Of a stretch of DNA of 64,000 nt, positions 30,081 through 40,071 are shown piece by piece. The stretch spans positions 1-64,000 of the forward strand of contig BGOM01000019.1 of assembly GCA_003569245.1 (NCBI GenBank). The letters run 5' to 3'. A model generated the notes under the pieces. That model made no database searches, was not told where the DNA came from, and saw nothing but the letters and a program-made list of their open reading frames with translations. The position numbers and the translations under genes were made by a program. The number at the start of each line of letters is the position of its first letter. Position 1 is the stretch's first letter. The DNA comes from Opitutia bacterium (GTDB lineage: Bacteria > Verrucomicrobiota > Verrucomicrobiia > Opitutales > UBA953).

Positions 30081-33000
30081 ATGCGTAAGCCCTGCCTGGC
30101 GCTCCTGCCTTTCCTGATGAACTCGGCCTTCGCCGCCGACTCGTCGAGTTCAACCGCGACATCCGTCCGGTGCTCGCGGACAACTGCTTCCACTGCCACG
30201 GTCCCGACCCCGGCACCCGCAAGGCGGGCCTGCGGCTCGACACCGAGGCCGGCTTCTTCGCCGCGCGCAAGGACAAGGACGGCAAGGAGGAGCCGCCGAC
30301 GATCATCAAGGGCAAGCCGGACCAGAGCACGCTTTACCGCCGCCTGCTCTCCAAGGACGAGGATGAGGTCATGCCGCCGCCGGAGACGCATAAGAAACTG
30401 AAGCCGGAACAGATCGCCCAGATCAGGAGTTGGATCGAACAAGGCGCCCCTTGGCAGCCGCACTGGTCCTTGCTGCCCCCCGTCGCGGTTACCCCGCCCA
30501 CGCCCAAGAACGCCGGCTGGGCCAAGAACCCGATCGACCGGTTCGTACTCGCCCGGCTCGAAAAGGCCGGCCTCGCGCCCGCGCCCGAGGCGGATGCCCG
30601 CACCTTGATCCGACGCCTGTCCCTCGATGTGACGGGCCTGCCGCCCTCCCCAGAACTGCTGGCGAAGCATCTGCCCAAGGACGGCGAGAGGCTCTCCGAC
30701 GGCCAGGTCGGCGCCTTGGTCGATGAGCTGATGGCCTCGGCGGCCTACGGCGAGCACCGCGCCCGCTACTGGCTCGACGCCGCCCGCTACGCGGACTCGC
30801 ACGGCCTCCACTTCGACAACCCCCGCGAGATGTGGCCTTACCGCGACTGGGTCGTGAAGGCCTTCAACGCCAACCAGCCGTTCGACCAGTTCACGGTCGA
30901 GCAGATCGCGGGCGACCTGCTGCCGAACCCGACCGAGTCGCAGCTGATCGCCACCGGCCTCCAGCGTTGCAACGTCACCACCAACGAGGGCGGCACGATC
31001 GTCGAGGAGAACCTCGCCAACTACGCGGCCGACCGCGTGCAGACGATGGGCTGGGTCTACTTCGGGCTCACGACCAACTGCGCGCAGTGTCACGACCACA
31101 AGTTCGACCCCATCACGACAAAGGACTTCTACTCGCTGGCGGCCTTCTTCCGCAACACCACGCAACCAGGGCTCGATGGCAACGTGAAGGATGGCCGCGG
31201 CCCGGTCATCTACCTGCCCTCGGACGCCGACCGGCCCCGCTTCAAGGCCCTGCCGGCCGAGATCGAGACGGCCAAGAAGTCGGCCCAGGAGACCCGCGCC
31301 CTCGCCCAGAAGGATTTCGACGGCTGGCTGGCCAAACTCAAGCCGGCCGACCTCGAGCAGGACATCCCGACCAAGGGACTGCTGGGCCGCTTCGCCCTCA
31401 ACGAAGGCAACGGCACCCCCGCCCAGACCCGGGCGACCGGCCCGCTCACCTGGACCAAGGACGGACAGCTCGGCCCGGCGCTCGCGCTGAAGAAGGGCGC
31501 CAACCTCGAGCTCGGGGAGGCCGGCAACTTCGACACCAAGAAGCCCTTCACCGTCGGCGGGTGGTTCCGTCCGGCCAGGTTGCAGGGCACCCAGGCGCTC
31601 GTCGCCCGCATGGACGACCCCAAGGCCGCGCAAGGCTGGTCCCTGTTCCTCGCCAACGCCAACTACGGCTTCTACCTGATCAGCCAGTGGCCCGACGACG
31701 CCATCAAGGTGACGACCGCGAAGCCCCTGGCCAAGAAGGACACCTGGCAGCACGTGCTCCTGACCTATGACGGCAGCGGCAAGGCCGAGGGTATCCGTCT
31801 TTACGTGGACGGCGCGATGGTCCCCCTCAACCTCGAGGTCAACAAGCTCCGGACCGCCAGCCAGTCGAAGACTCCCACCCGCCTCGGCCAGCGCAGCGCC
31901 AGCGAGTTCTTCGAAGGCTCCGCGCAGGAGGTCCGCTTCTATGGGCGCGACCTGAGCGGTGCCGAGGCCTTCGCCCTCGCCAAGGTCGACGGGGTTCGCG
32001 CGAAGGTCGCCGGTAAGCTCGCCGGCAAGGACCGGGCCGCCGTGCTGGACTACTACCTGGGGGTGCGCCGGCCTGACGTGCTGGCGATCGCGAATCGCCA
32101 GACCACCCTCGAGGCGGAGTTCAAGGCGATCCAGGCGCGCAGCCCGCTCACGCATATCCAGGAGGAGCGCAAGGACATGATGCCGATGGCCAGCATCCTG
32201 CTGCGCGGCGCTTACGACAAGCCAGGCGAGAAGGTGGCCGCCGAGATCCCCGCGGCCCTCGGCAAGCTGCCCGCCGACGCCCCGAAGAACCGCCTGGGGC
32301 TCGCCCGCTGGCTGGTCAGCGAGCAGAACACCTTGACCGCGCGCGTCACCGTCAATCGCCTCTGGCAGGAAGTGTTCGGCCAGGGCCTCGTGAAGACCTC
32401 CGAGGACCTCGGCATCATGGGGATGCCGCCGACGCACCCCGAGCTGCTCGACTGGCTCGCCGTCGAGTTCCGCCGGACCGGCTGGAACGTCAAAGGCTTC
32501 CTGCGCCTGGTCCTGACCTCGGCGACCTACCGCCAAGCGGCGATCCAGACCAAGGAAAAGATCGAGAAGGACCGCGATAACAGCCTGCTGAGCCGCGGCC
32601 CTCGCTTCCGCATGGATGCCGAGATGATCCGCGACCAGGCCCTGGCGGCCAGCGGCCTGCTCGCCACCCGCATGGGCGGACCCGGCACCAAGCCCTATCA
32701 GCCCGAGAACATCTGGGAAGTCGTCGGCGTCGGCATCCAGGCCTACCGGCCCGACAAGGGCGAGAACCTCTACCGGCGCTCGCTTTACAACTACTGGCGG
32801 CGCATGGCCCCGCCCGCCAGCCTCGACCTGTTCAACGCGCCGTCGCGCGAGGTGAGCTGCGTGCGCCGCGACCGCACCAACACCCCGCTTCAGGCGCTCG
32901 TGACGCTCAACGACCCGCAATACGTCGAGGCCGCGCGCCTCCTGGCCCAGCGCACCCTGCTCGGGGCCAAGGACGATGGCTCCCGTCTCCAGACCGCGGC

Positions 33001-33223
33001 CCTGCGCGTGCTGGCCCGCCCGCTGAAGCCCGCCGAGCTCGGTATCCTGCAGGCCAGCCTCGCCCAGCTCCGCGCCCACTATGCCAAGCAGGTCGCCGAC
33101 GCCGACGCCCTGCTCAAGGTCGGCGACACCCCGCCCGACCCCGCCCTGCCCAAGCCGGAGCTCGCCGCCTGGACGATGCTCTGCAACCAACTCCTCAACC
33201 TGGACGAAGTCCTCAACAAATAA
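30081..33223 (+). CDS. Exported PSCyt1-DUF1549-LamG-DUF1553 cytochrome (frameshifted near start)
   Basis: Signal peptide MRKPCLALLPFLMNSAFAAD starts at ATG 30081, but that frame fails after about 30142. The next frame carries VEFNRDIRPVLADNCFHCHG, which is the expected PSCyt1 start, and runs intact to 33223. One missing base near 30142 explains it; without it, translation could only start at internal codons lacking a signal. Total about 1047 residues: heme motif CFHCH, DUF1549 with [11 protein letters not shown], a LamG-type concanavalin domain (about nt 31380-31980, KKPFTVGGWFRPARLQGTQA), then DUF1553. Second triad with DUF1501 and FAD oxidoreductase; 4 bases to DUF1501. Confidence 0.88.
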
Positions 33224-33227
33224 GCCC

Positions 33228-34673
33228 ATGTCCATCCTCCACGAGTGGAACAACCTCCAGACCCGCCGCCGCTTCCTCGGTCGCGGAGCCAACGTCCTCG
33301 GCGCCGCGGCTCTGACGTCGCTGCTCGGACGCTCGCTGGCCCACGCGGCCCCGGGGGCCATGAGCACCCAGCACCTCCCCAAGGCCAAGCGCGTCATCTA
33401 CCTCCACATGGTGGGCGGCCCCGCCCAGATGGACCTGTTCGACCATAAGCCCGGCATGCAGGCGATGTTCGACAAGGACCTGCCGCCCAGCATCCGCAAC
33501 GGCCAGCGGCTCACGACGATGACCAGCGGCCAGGCCCGCTTCCCGATCGCCCCGTCCAAGTATAAGTTCAGCCCGGCCGGCAAGTGCGGGATGTGGATGA
33601 ACACCGAACTCCTGCCGAACCTCGCGAAGAGCGCCGATGACATCTGCTGGATGCGCTCCCTCAACACCGAGGCGATCAACCACGAGCCGGCCATCTGCGC
33701 CATGCAGACGGGCAATCAGATCGCCGGCCGACCCTGCCTGGGCTCCTGGGCCTCTTACGGGCTGGGCTCGGGCAACGACAACCTGCCCTCCTTCGTGGTG
33801 CTGATCGCCACGCCGACGAACCGCGACCAGGAACAGGCGATCTCCAGCCGCCTCTGGTCCAGCGGCTACCTGCCGGGCGAGCACGCCGGGGTCTCCTTCC
33901 GCAGCAAGGGCGACCCGATCCTGTTCATCAACAACCCGCCCGGCGTGCCCGACGACCTGCGCAAGCAGACCATCGACGGCATCAACCAGCTCAACCGGCT
34001 CAACTACGAGGCGGTGGGCGACCCCGAGACGCACACGCGCATCAAGCAGTACGAGATGGCGTTCCGCATGCAGGCGAGCGTGCCCGAACTGACCGACCTG
34101 GCCAAGGAGCCGGAGCATGTCTTCAAGCTCTACGGCGAGGAGGCCCGCAAGCGCGGGAGCTTCGCCAACAGCGTGCTGATGGCCCGCCGGCTCGTCGAGC
34201 GCGGCGTCCGCTTCGTCCAGATCTACCATAACAACTGGGACCACCATTCCAACGTCAACGGCCGCATGCCCAGCCAGTGCCGCGACGTCGACCAACCCTG
34301 CCATGCGCTCATCGAGGACCTCAAGCAGCGCGGCATGTTCGACGACACGCTCATCATCTGGGGCGGCGAGTTCGGCCGCACCATCTACAGCCAGGGCGGT
34401 CTCTCCAAGGACAACTACGGCCGTGACCACCACCCGCGCTGCTTCTCCATGTGGATGGCCGGCGGCGGCGCCAAGGGCGGCCAGATCTACGGGGAGACCG
34501 ACGAGTTCAGCTACAACATCGTCAAGGACCCGCTGCCGATCCGCGACCTGCACGCGACCGTCCTCCACCTGCTCGGCTACGACCACGAGCGCTTCACCTA
34601 CAAGTACCAGGGGCTCGACCAAAAGCTGACCGGCGTCCTCCCCTCCAAGGTCGTCAAGGCCCTCGTCGCCTGA
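33228..34673 (+). CDS. Tat-exported DUF1501 protein
   Basis: 481 residues from ATG 33228, chosen because the frame upstream mirrors the cytochrome. Leader NNLQTRRRFLGRGANVLGAA has the Tat motif RRRFL. DUF1501 signatures AKRVIYLHMVGGPAQMDLFD, YHNNWDHHSNV, IIWGGEFGRTIYS and GRDHHPRCFSMWMAGGGAKG are all present. No formylglycine site. It sits between cytochrome and FAD oxidoreductase with gaps of 4 and 5 bases, so the three are certainly co-transcribed. Confidence 0.93.
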   Translation: MSILHEWNNLQTRRRFLGRGANVLGAAALTSLLGRSLAHAAPGAMSTQHLPKAKRVIYLHMVGGPAQMDLFDHKPGMQAMFDKDLPPSIRNGQRLTTMTSGQARFPIAPSKYKFSPAGKCGMWMNTELLPNLAKSADDICWMRSLNTEAINHEPAICAMQTGNQIAGRPCLGSWASYGLGSGNDNLPSFVVLIATPTNRDQEQAISSRLWSSGYLPGEHAGVSFRSKGDPILFINNPPGVPDDLRKQTIDGINQLNRLNYEAVGDPETHTRIKQYEMAFRMQASVPELTDLAKEPEHVFKLYGEEARKRGSFANSVLMARRLVERGVRFVQIYHNNWDHHSNVNGRMPSQCRDVDQPCHALIEDLKQRGMFDDTLIIWGGEFGRTIYSQGGLSKDNYGRDHHPRCFSMWMAGGGAKGGQIYGETDEFSYNIVKDPLPIRDLHATVLHLLGYDHERFTYKYQGLDQKLTGVLPSKVVKALVA

Positions 34674-34678
34674 GCCTG

Positions 34679-36736
34679 ATGTGGCGCGCGTGCTGCCTCG
34701 CCCTCCTGGCCGTCCTCCCGCGACCGGCCCGGGCCGGGGAGGCCGACGTCATCGTCTACGGCGCGACGCCCGGGGGCTTCTGCGCCGCCATCGCGGCGGC
34801 CCGGGAAGGCGCCAAGGTCATCCTGCTCGAGCCGACCGCGCATCTCGGCGGACTCAGCACCGGCGGGCTCAGCCACTGCGATTCCAACCAGATGCGCCGG
34901 GAAACCCTCACGGGCCTCTTCGAGGAATGGCATGCGCGGATCGCGCAGGACTATGTCGCCCGCGGCCGACCGGCCCCGTACGACCCGAAGGACAAGACCC
35001 CCGGGATCCGTTGGGTCTTCGAACCGAGCGTCGCGAGCCGCGTCACCCGGGGGATGCTTAAGGAGGCCGGCGTCACCGTCATCACCGGTTGCTCCCTGCG
35101 GACGGTGGAAAAATCCGGGCCCCGGATCACCGCGCTGCGGACGACCCAAGGCTCCTTCGCGGCCCGGGTCTTCGTCGACGGCACCTACGAGGGCGACCTG
35201 ATGGCCGCCGCCGGCGTCTCTTGGGTCATCGGGCGAGAGAGCCGCGCGGAGCACGGTGAGTCCCTCGCCGGCAAACAGTACCCTAAGCCGGCGATGAAGG
35301 TAAACGGACTCGACGCGGCGGGCCGGCCGCTGCCGCTGATCACCGGCACGGACGCGGGCCCCGACGCGGCGGGCGACGGTCATGTGATGACTTTCAGTTT
35401 CCGGCTCTGCCTCACCCGCGACCCGGCCAACCGGGTGCCGATCCCTGAGCCGAAGAACTACGACCCGGCGAGATTCGAACTGGCCCGTCGTGCGCTCCAG
35501 GCCGGCATCCGCGGAGTCGGCTTCGACCTGTACCCGCTACCCGGCAACAAGCTTGACGGTAACAACTCCATCCACGGTCAGGTCTCGCTGGGACTCGTGG
35601 GCGGAAGCGACTCGTGGCACAGCGCGGACGAGACGGAACGCGCCCGGATCTGGGAGGAGCACCGGCAGTACACCCTCGAATTCCTCCGCTTCCTGCGGAC
35701 CGACCCGGCCGTGCCCGCCAAACTGCGGGCCGACTACGCCTCGCTGGGGTTCTGCCAGGATGAGTTCACCGAGACCGGACACTTCCCGCCGGCGCTCTAC
35801 GTCCGCGAATCCCGGCGCCTGCAGGGCCTCTATGTCCTGACACAGAAAGACATCCTCGAGTCACCGCGCAAGGAAGACCCGGTTGCGATTTCCTCCTTCC
35901 CGATCGACTCACACGATTGCCAGCGCGTGGTCCGGCCCGACGGCAGCGTCATCAATGAGGGTACCATCCTGCCCGTCCGGGTGCCGCAGACCGGCGTCGG
36001 CTACGCTTACCAAGTGCCTTACCGCGCCCTCTTGCCCAAGCCCGGGCAGTGCGCCAACCTCCTCGTACCGGTCGCGCTCGGCAGCACGCACGTCGCCATG
36101 TCCTCCCTGCGCATCGAAGGCGCCTGGATGGCCATTGGGCAGGCCGCGGGGGTCGCCGCCGCCCTTACCGCCCGCGGCGACCGCCCCGTGCAGGACCTGC
36201 CTTACGCCGAGTTGCGCGCGCGGCTGCTCGCCCAAGGGCAGACGCTGGAACTGCCGGCCGCGCCCGCCCGCAAGCCGACCCCGCCGGCCGGCCCCAAGGC
36301 TCCCGCGACGGCTTCCACGAACCTCACCTTGGACGACCAGGACGCTGAACTCACGGGCCGCTGGACCCGCTCCACGACCTTCAAGCCGCATGTCGGCCAG
36401 GGCTACCTACATGATGAGCGGCACGCGGACGGAAAATCCCGGGCCGTCTTCCGTTTCAAAGCACCGGCGGACGGCGAGTTCGACCTGCGCATGGCCTACT
36501 CCGCCCACCCCACGCGTGCGCAACGCCTGCCCGTGACCGTGAGCGGCGAAGGTACCGAGCAGCGCTTAGTCGTCGACCAGACCCTCCCCCTGCCCGGCGG
36601 CGAGACCTTCCGCAGCATCGGTCGGCTCCGCCTGCGCCAAGGCGCCGACTACGTGCTCACCGTCGTCAACGACGGCGGGCCGGGCTTCACCATCCTCGAC
36701 GCCTTCGAGCTGCGACCGGCACCCGCCGGCCGCTGA
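34679..36736 (+). CDS. Secreted FAD-dependent oxidoreductase with golvesin-like C-terminal domain
   Basis: 685 residues from ATG 34679, 5 bases after DUF1501. MWRACCLALLAVLPRPARA is a signal peptide. The FAD_oxidored core begins ADVIVYGATPGGFCAAIAAA, continues with HLGGLSTGGLSHCDSNQ, FVDGTYEGDLMAAAGVSW, and ends with LGSTHVAMSSLRIEGAWMAI and GQAAGVAAAL, the flavin-binding cap near the C-terminus of the core. After a Pro/Ala linker, residues 550-685 form a beta-sandwich like the golvesin or CBM-like tail of xanthan-lyase-type proteins. It should oxidise a carbohydrate; electrons may go to the neighbouring cytochrome. Homologous to the frameshifted gene at 13.2 kb. Confidence 0.88.
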   Translation: MWRACCLALLAVLPRPARAGEADVIVYGATPGGFCAAIAAAREGAKVILLEPTAHLGGLSTGGLSHCDSNQMRRETLTGLFEEWHARIAQDYVARGRPAPYDPKDKTPGIRWVFEPSVASRVTRGMLKEAGVTVITGCSLRTVEKSGPRITALRTTQGSFAARVFVDGTYEGDLMAAAGVSWVIGRESRAEHGESLAGKQYPKPAMKVNGLDAAGRPLPLITGTDAGPDAAGDGHVMTFSFRLCLTRDPANRVPIPEPKNYDPARFELARRALQAGIRGVGFDLYPLPGNKLDGNNSIHGQVSLGLVGGSDSWHSADETERARIWEEHRQYTLEFLRFLRTDPAVPAKLRADYASLGFCQDEFTETGHFPPALYVRESRRLQGLYVLTQKDILESPRKEDPVAISSFPIDSHDCQRVVRPDGSVINEGTILPVRVPQTGVGYAYQVPYRALLPKPGQCANLLVPVALGSTHVAMSSLRIEGAWMAIGQAAGVAAALTARGDRPVQDLPYAELRARLLAQGQTLELPAAPARKPTPPAGPKAPATASTNLTLDDQDAELTGRWTRSTTFKPHVGQGYLHDERHADGKSRAVFRFKAPADGEFDLRMAYSAHPTRAQRLPVTVSGEGTEQRLVVDQTLPLPGGETFRSIGRLRLRQGADYVLTVVNDGGPGFTILDAFELRPAPAGR

Positions 36737-36745
36737 GGCGATGCG

Positions 36746-37504
36746 TCACTTCGGCGGCGGCAGGTAACGCGCCAGATCACGCATCGCGATCACCTGGCAA
36801 CCGGCCTCCTTAAGCGCCGCCACGTAAGCCTCGAACTTGGCCGGGTCGGTATTGACCCAAGGATGACGGATATCCGGCACCCCGTGGAAGGTGATCACGG
36901 CGACCTTACCGTCGCGCGCCTGGGCGATGGCCGCCTTGAACTGCGCCAAGGTGCTGTCCGGCTTACCATCGAACACCTGCGGCAAGGTCAACGGGTCGTC
37001 CTTCGCCGGGTCGAAGACCCGTGCCCCGCCCGCCCGGGCGAAACGGTAACCCCGCTCGCGGAGCACCACCGTTGCCGCCGGGCTGGTCGCATAACCCGGA
37101 TAAGAAAACGTCGTCGGCTTCGGGATGCCATGCTCGGCGCAACGTTGCTCGATGTGCGCGAGGTCCGCCGCGATCTCCGCCGGCTTCTGGCCATTCACGC
37201 CTTTATGGGCCCGCGTGTGGTTACCGATCTCAAAGCCTGCCTCATGCATCGCCTTGATCTGGGCCCAGGTCAGGTAGTGCGTCTTGTCCTGCAGGAACTC
37301 GAAGCCCTCGGTGATGTAGAAGGTCGCCCCGAAACCATGCTTCTTCAGCAAAGGGGCCACGAACGTCGCGTGACTGGCCACGGAGTCATCGAAGGTCAGG
37401 ACCACGAGCCCGTCGGGAATCCGGGCGGCCGGGGCGGCCTCCGTGGCCGGCAGAACCGAGGTCCCAAGGGCAAGGAGGGCCAGGCAAAGCGGGGGGAGGC
37501 GCAT
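36746..37504 (-). CDS. Secreted polysaccharide deacetylase (NodB, CE4-type)
   Basis: 252 residues with leader MRLPPLCLALLALGTSVLPA. NodB motifs: VVLTFDDS (catalytic base and metal Asp), EIGNHTRAHKG (metal His pair), FSYPGYATS (motif 3) and VITFHGVPD near the C-terminus. It removes N- or O-acetyl groups from polysaccharide outside the cytoplasm. It is the only leftward gene in the long rightward run, converging on the FAD oxidoreductase with a 9-base gap and diverging from the next cytochrome across a 105-base region. Confidence 0.88.
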   Translation of the reverse strand: MRLPPLCLALLALGTSVLPATEAAPAARIPDGLVVLTFDDSVASHATFVAPLLKKHGFGATFYITEGFEFLQDKTHYLTWAQIKAMHEAGFEIGNHTRAHKGVNGQKPAEIAADLAHIEQRCAEHGIPKPTTFSYPGYATSPAATVVLRERGYRFARAGGARVFDPAKDDPLTLPQVFDGKPDSTLAQFKAAIAQARDGKVAVITFHGVPDIRHPWVNTDPAKFEAYVAALKEAGCQVIAMRDLARYLPPPK

Positions 37505-37609
37505 GGGACGATGGTTATAAGCGAGGGACGAGGCCCGACAAGCCGGATAGACCGGCGAAATGGCGTTGCGGAACGTCGGACGGAACCAAACCTAGGGTCG
37601 CCCCGTCCA

Positions 37610-40069
37610 ATGCCCATGCGCCTGCGTCCCGAACTCCTTGCCCTCCTCGCGCTCCCCTTGGCTTCGGCCCAGGAGACGGTCGATTTCGGCCGGCAGATCC
37701 GCCCCATCCTATCCGAGAACTGCATCGCCTGCCACGGACCCGACGAGAAAGCCCGCAAGGCCAAGCTGCGCCTGGACGACGAGGCCTCCGCCAAGTCCGA
37801 CCGAAAGGGCGATATCGCGATCGTCCCGGGCAAGCCCGAGGCCAGCTCGCTCATCCAACGCATCGAGTCCAAGGACCCCGAGGAGGTCATGCCGCCGCCC
37901 AAGCAGCACAAGACGATCGCGCCCGAACAGCTCGCGCTGCTGAAGACCTGGATTCGCCAGGGGGCGAAATGGGGCAAGCATTGGTCCTACGAGCCGGTGG
38001 CCGCGGTCAAGGTCCCCGCGAACGGCGAAGCCAACCCGATCGACGCCTTCCTGCTCGAGCGTCTCCGGCGCGAGAAACTCGCCTTCTCCGCCCGCGCCGA
38101 CCAAGCCCTCCTGATCCGCCGCACGGCCCTCGACCTGACCGGACTGCCGCCGACCCCGGCGGAACTCGAGCGTTTCGCCCGCGCCCCGCAAGCGCAGGTG
38201 GTCGACCACTACCTGGCGCAGCCGGCTTTCGGTGAGCACTGGGCTCGTGGCTGGCTGGACCTCGCCCGCTACGCCGATAGCGCCGGCTACCCTAGCGACC
38301 CGGGCCGCTCGATCTGGGCCTACCGCGACTGGGTCATCCGCGCCTACAACGCCAACCTGCCCTTCGACCGCTTCACCATCGAGCAGCTGGCCGGCGACCT
38401 GCTGCCGGAACCCACCCAGGACCAGCTCATCGCCACGGCCTTCCACCGCAACACGATGACACAGAACGAGGGTGGCACCAGCGACGAGGAATTCCGCACG
38501 GCCGCCGTCATCGACCGCGTCAACACCACGTACGCGGTCTGGATGGGCACCACGATGGCTTGCGCCCAGTGCCACACGCACAAGTACGACCCGATCACCA
38601 TCACCGAATACTTCCGCTCCTACGCCTTCCTGAACCAGACGGCCGACTCCGACAAGGGCGACGAACGCCCGACGATGGAGATCCTCACGCCCGAGCAGAA
38701 GGCGGCCCGCGCGGACCTGCAGAAGCGCGCCGCCGCCGCGGAGACCGCCTTGGCCACCGTGCGTCCGGAATGGCTGAAGGGCTTCGACGCCTGGCTCGCG
38801 ACCAAGGCCAACATCGCCGAGAAGAAGGTCGCGGCGATTTTCGCTCTCCCGAAGGAGAAGCGCAACGCGGGCCAGACCAGGCAGCTCCAGGACTATTACG
38901 TGCGCAACGTCGCGCCGGAGACCAAGGCCGAGCGCGAGGCCGCGGCCCAGCTCAAGCAGCAGCTGGCCGCGCTGAAGCCTCCGACCGTACCGGTCCTGCA
39001 GGAACTCCCCGCGGCCCAGCGACGCAAGACGTTCGTCCAACTGCGCGGCAACTGGCAGGCCCTCGGCGAGGAGGTCAGCGCGGCCGTGCCCGCCGCCTGG
39101 CACTCCTTCCCCGAGAAGGCCCCCGTCAATCGCCTCGGCTTCGCCCAGTGGTTGGTCAGCCCGCGCAACCCCTTGACCGCCCGCGTGCAGGTCAACCGCC
39201 TCTGGGAGACCGTCTTCGGCGTGGGCATCGTCCGGAGCAGCGAGGAGTTCGGCAGCCAAGGCGACCTCCCCGTGCACCCTGAGCTGCTCGACTGGCTGGC
39301 CGGGGAGTTCGTCCGCAGCGGCTGGGACACGAAGCACATGCTTCGGCTGATGTTCACGAGCCGGGCCTACCAGCAGACGTCCGCCAGCGATCCCGCCCTC
39401 AACGAGCGCGACCCGGACAACCGCCTCCTGGCCCGCGGCCCGCGTTTCCGCCCATCCGGTGAACTGCTGCGCGACCAGGCCCTCGCCGTCGCCGGACTGC
39501 TCAGCAGCAAGATGTACGGGCCGCCCGTGCGCCCGATGCGCCCGGCCTCGGGCCTGACCGCGGCTTTCGGCGGCAGCAACGACTGGACGACGAGCCCCGG
39601 CGAGGATGCCCGCCGGCGCAGCGTCTACACGGACACGCGCCGCAACAGCCCCTACCCGAGCTTCACGACGTTCGACGCCCCGAACCGGGAGACATGCACG
39701 CTCCGCCGCGGTCGCTCCAACACGCCGCTGCAGGCCTTCGTTACCTTGAACGACCCCGTCTTCGTCGAGGCCAGCCAGGGCCTCGCTCGTCGCGTGCTCA
39801 AGGAAGGCCCGAAGGATACCGCCGGTCGCCTACAGCTGGCCTACCGTCTCTGCGTCGCCCGCGGAGCCGACCCGCAGGAGCTCAAGGCTTTGGAGACCTT
39901 GCTGCAACGCTCCCTGACCACCTACCGAGCCGACCCCGCCCTGGCCGCCAAGATGGCGACCCAGCCGATCGGAGCCGCCGACAAAGGCGCCGACCTCGCC
40001 GAGCTGGCCGCGTGGACGGCGGTCGCGAGCGTGGTGATGAACCTCGATGAATTCCTGATGCGTCGCTGA
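37610..40069 (+). CDS. Exported PSCyt1-DUF1549-DUF1553 cytochrome
   Basis: 819 residues from ATG 37610 (a second ATG at 37616 gives an equally good leader, MRLRPELLALLALPLASAQ). PSCyt1 heme motif ENCIACHGPDEKARKAKLRL, DUF1549 with ACAQCHTHKYDP as second heme motif (Thr-His instead of the usual Asp-His after the CxxCH), a short helical linker, and DUF1553 (RNPLTARVQVNRLWETVFG). There is no carbohydrate-binding insert. Its own promoter probably lies in the region shared with the divergent deacetylase. It is followed after 2 bases by DUF1501. Confidence 0.91.
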   Translation: MPMRLRPELLALLALPLASAQETVDFGRQIRPILSENCIACHGPDEKARKAKLRLDDEASAKSDRKGDIAIVPGKPEASSLIQRIESKDPEEVMPPPKQHKTIAPEQLALLKTWIRQGAKWGKHWSYEPVAAVKVPANGEANPIDAFLLERLRREKLAFSARADQALLIRRTALDLTGLPPTPAELERFARAPQAQVVDHYLAQPAFGEHWARGWLDLARYADSAGYPSDPGRSIWAYRDWVIRAYNANLPFDRFTIEQLAGDLLPEPTQDQLIATAFHRNTMTQNEGGTSDEEFRTAAVIDRVNTTYAVWMGTTMACAQCHTHKYDPITITEYFRSYAFLNQTADSDKGDERPTMEILTPEQKAARADLQKRAAAAETALATVRPEWLKGFDAWLATKANIAEKKVAAIFALPKEKRNAGQTRQLQDYYVRNVAPETKAEREAAAQLKQQLAALKPPTVPVLQELPAAQRRKTFVQLRGNWQALGEEVSAAVPAAWHSFPEKAPVNRLGFAQWLVSPRNPLTARVQVNRLWETVFGVGIVRSSEEFGSQGDLPVHPELLDWLAGEFVRSGWDTKHMLRLMFTSRAYQQTSASDPALNERDPDNRLLARGPRFRPSGELLRDQALAVAGLLSSKMYGPPVRPMRPASGLTAAFGGSNDWTTSPGEDARRRSVYTDTRRNSPYPSFTTFDAPNRETCTLRRGRSNTPLQAFVTLNDPVFVEASQGLARRVLKEGPKDTAGRLQLAYRLCVARGADPQELKALETLLQRSLTTYRADPALAAKMATQPIGAADKGADLAELAAWTAVASVVMNLDEFLMRR

Positions 40070-40071
40070 CC

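Noticed and set aside
29810-33397. Minus-strand ORF of 1195 codons
   Set aside because: Antisense shadow of the second triad cytochrome; composition is typical of a mirrored frame.
36863-37609. N-terminal extension of the 37.6-kb cytochrome frame
   Set aside because: It is antisense to the polysaccharide deacetylase; a clean signal peptide starts at 37610.
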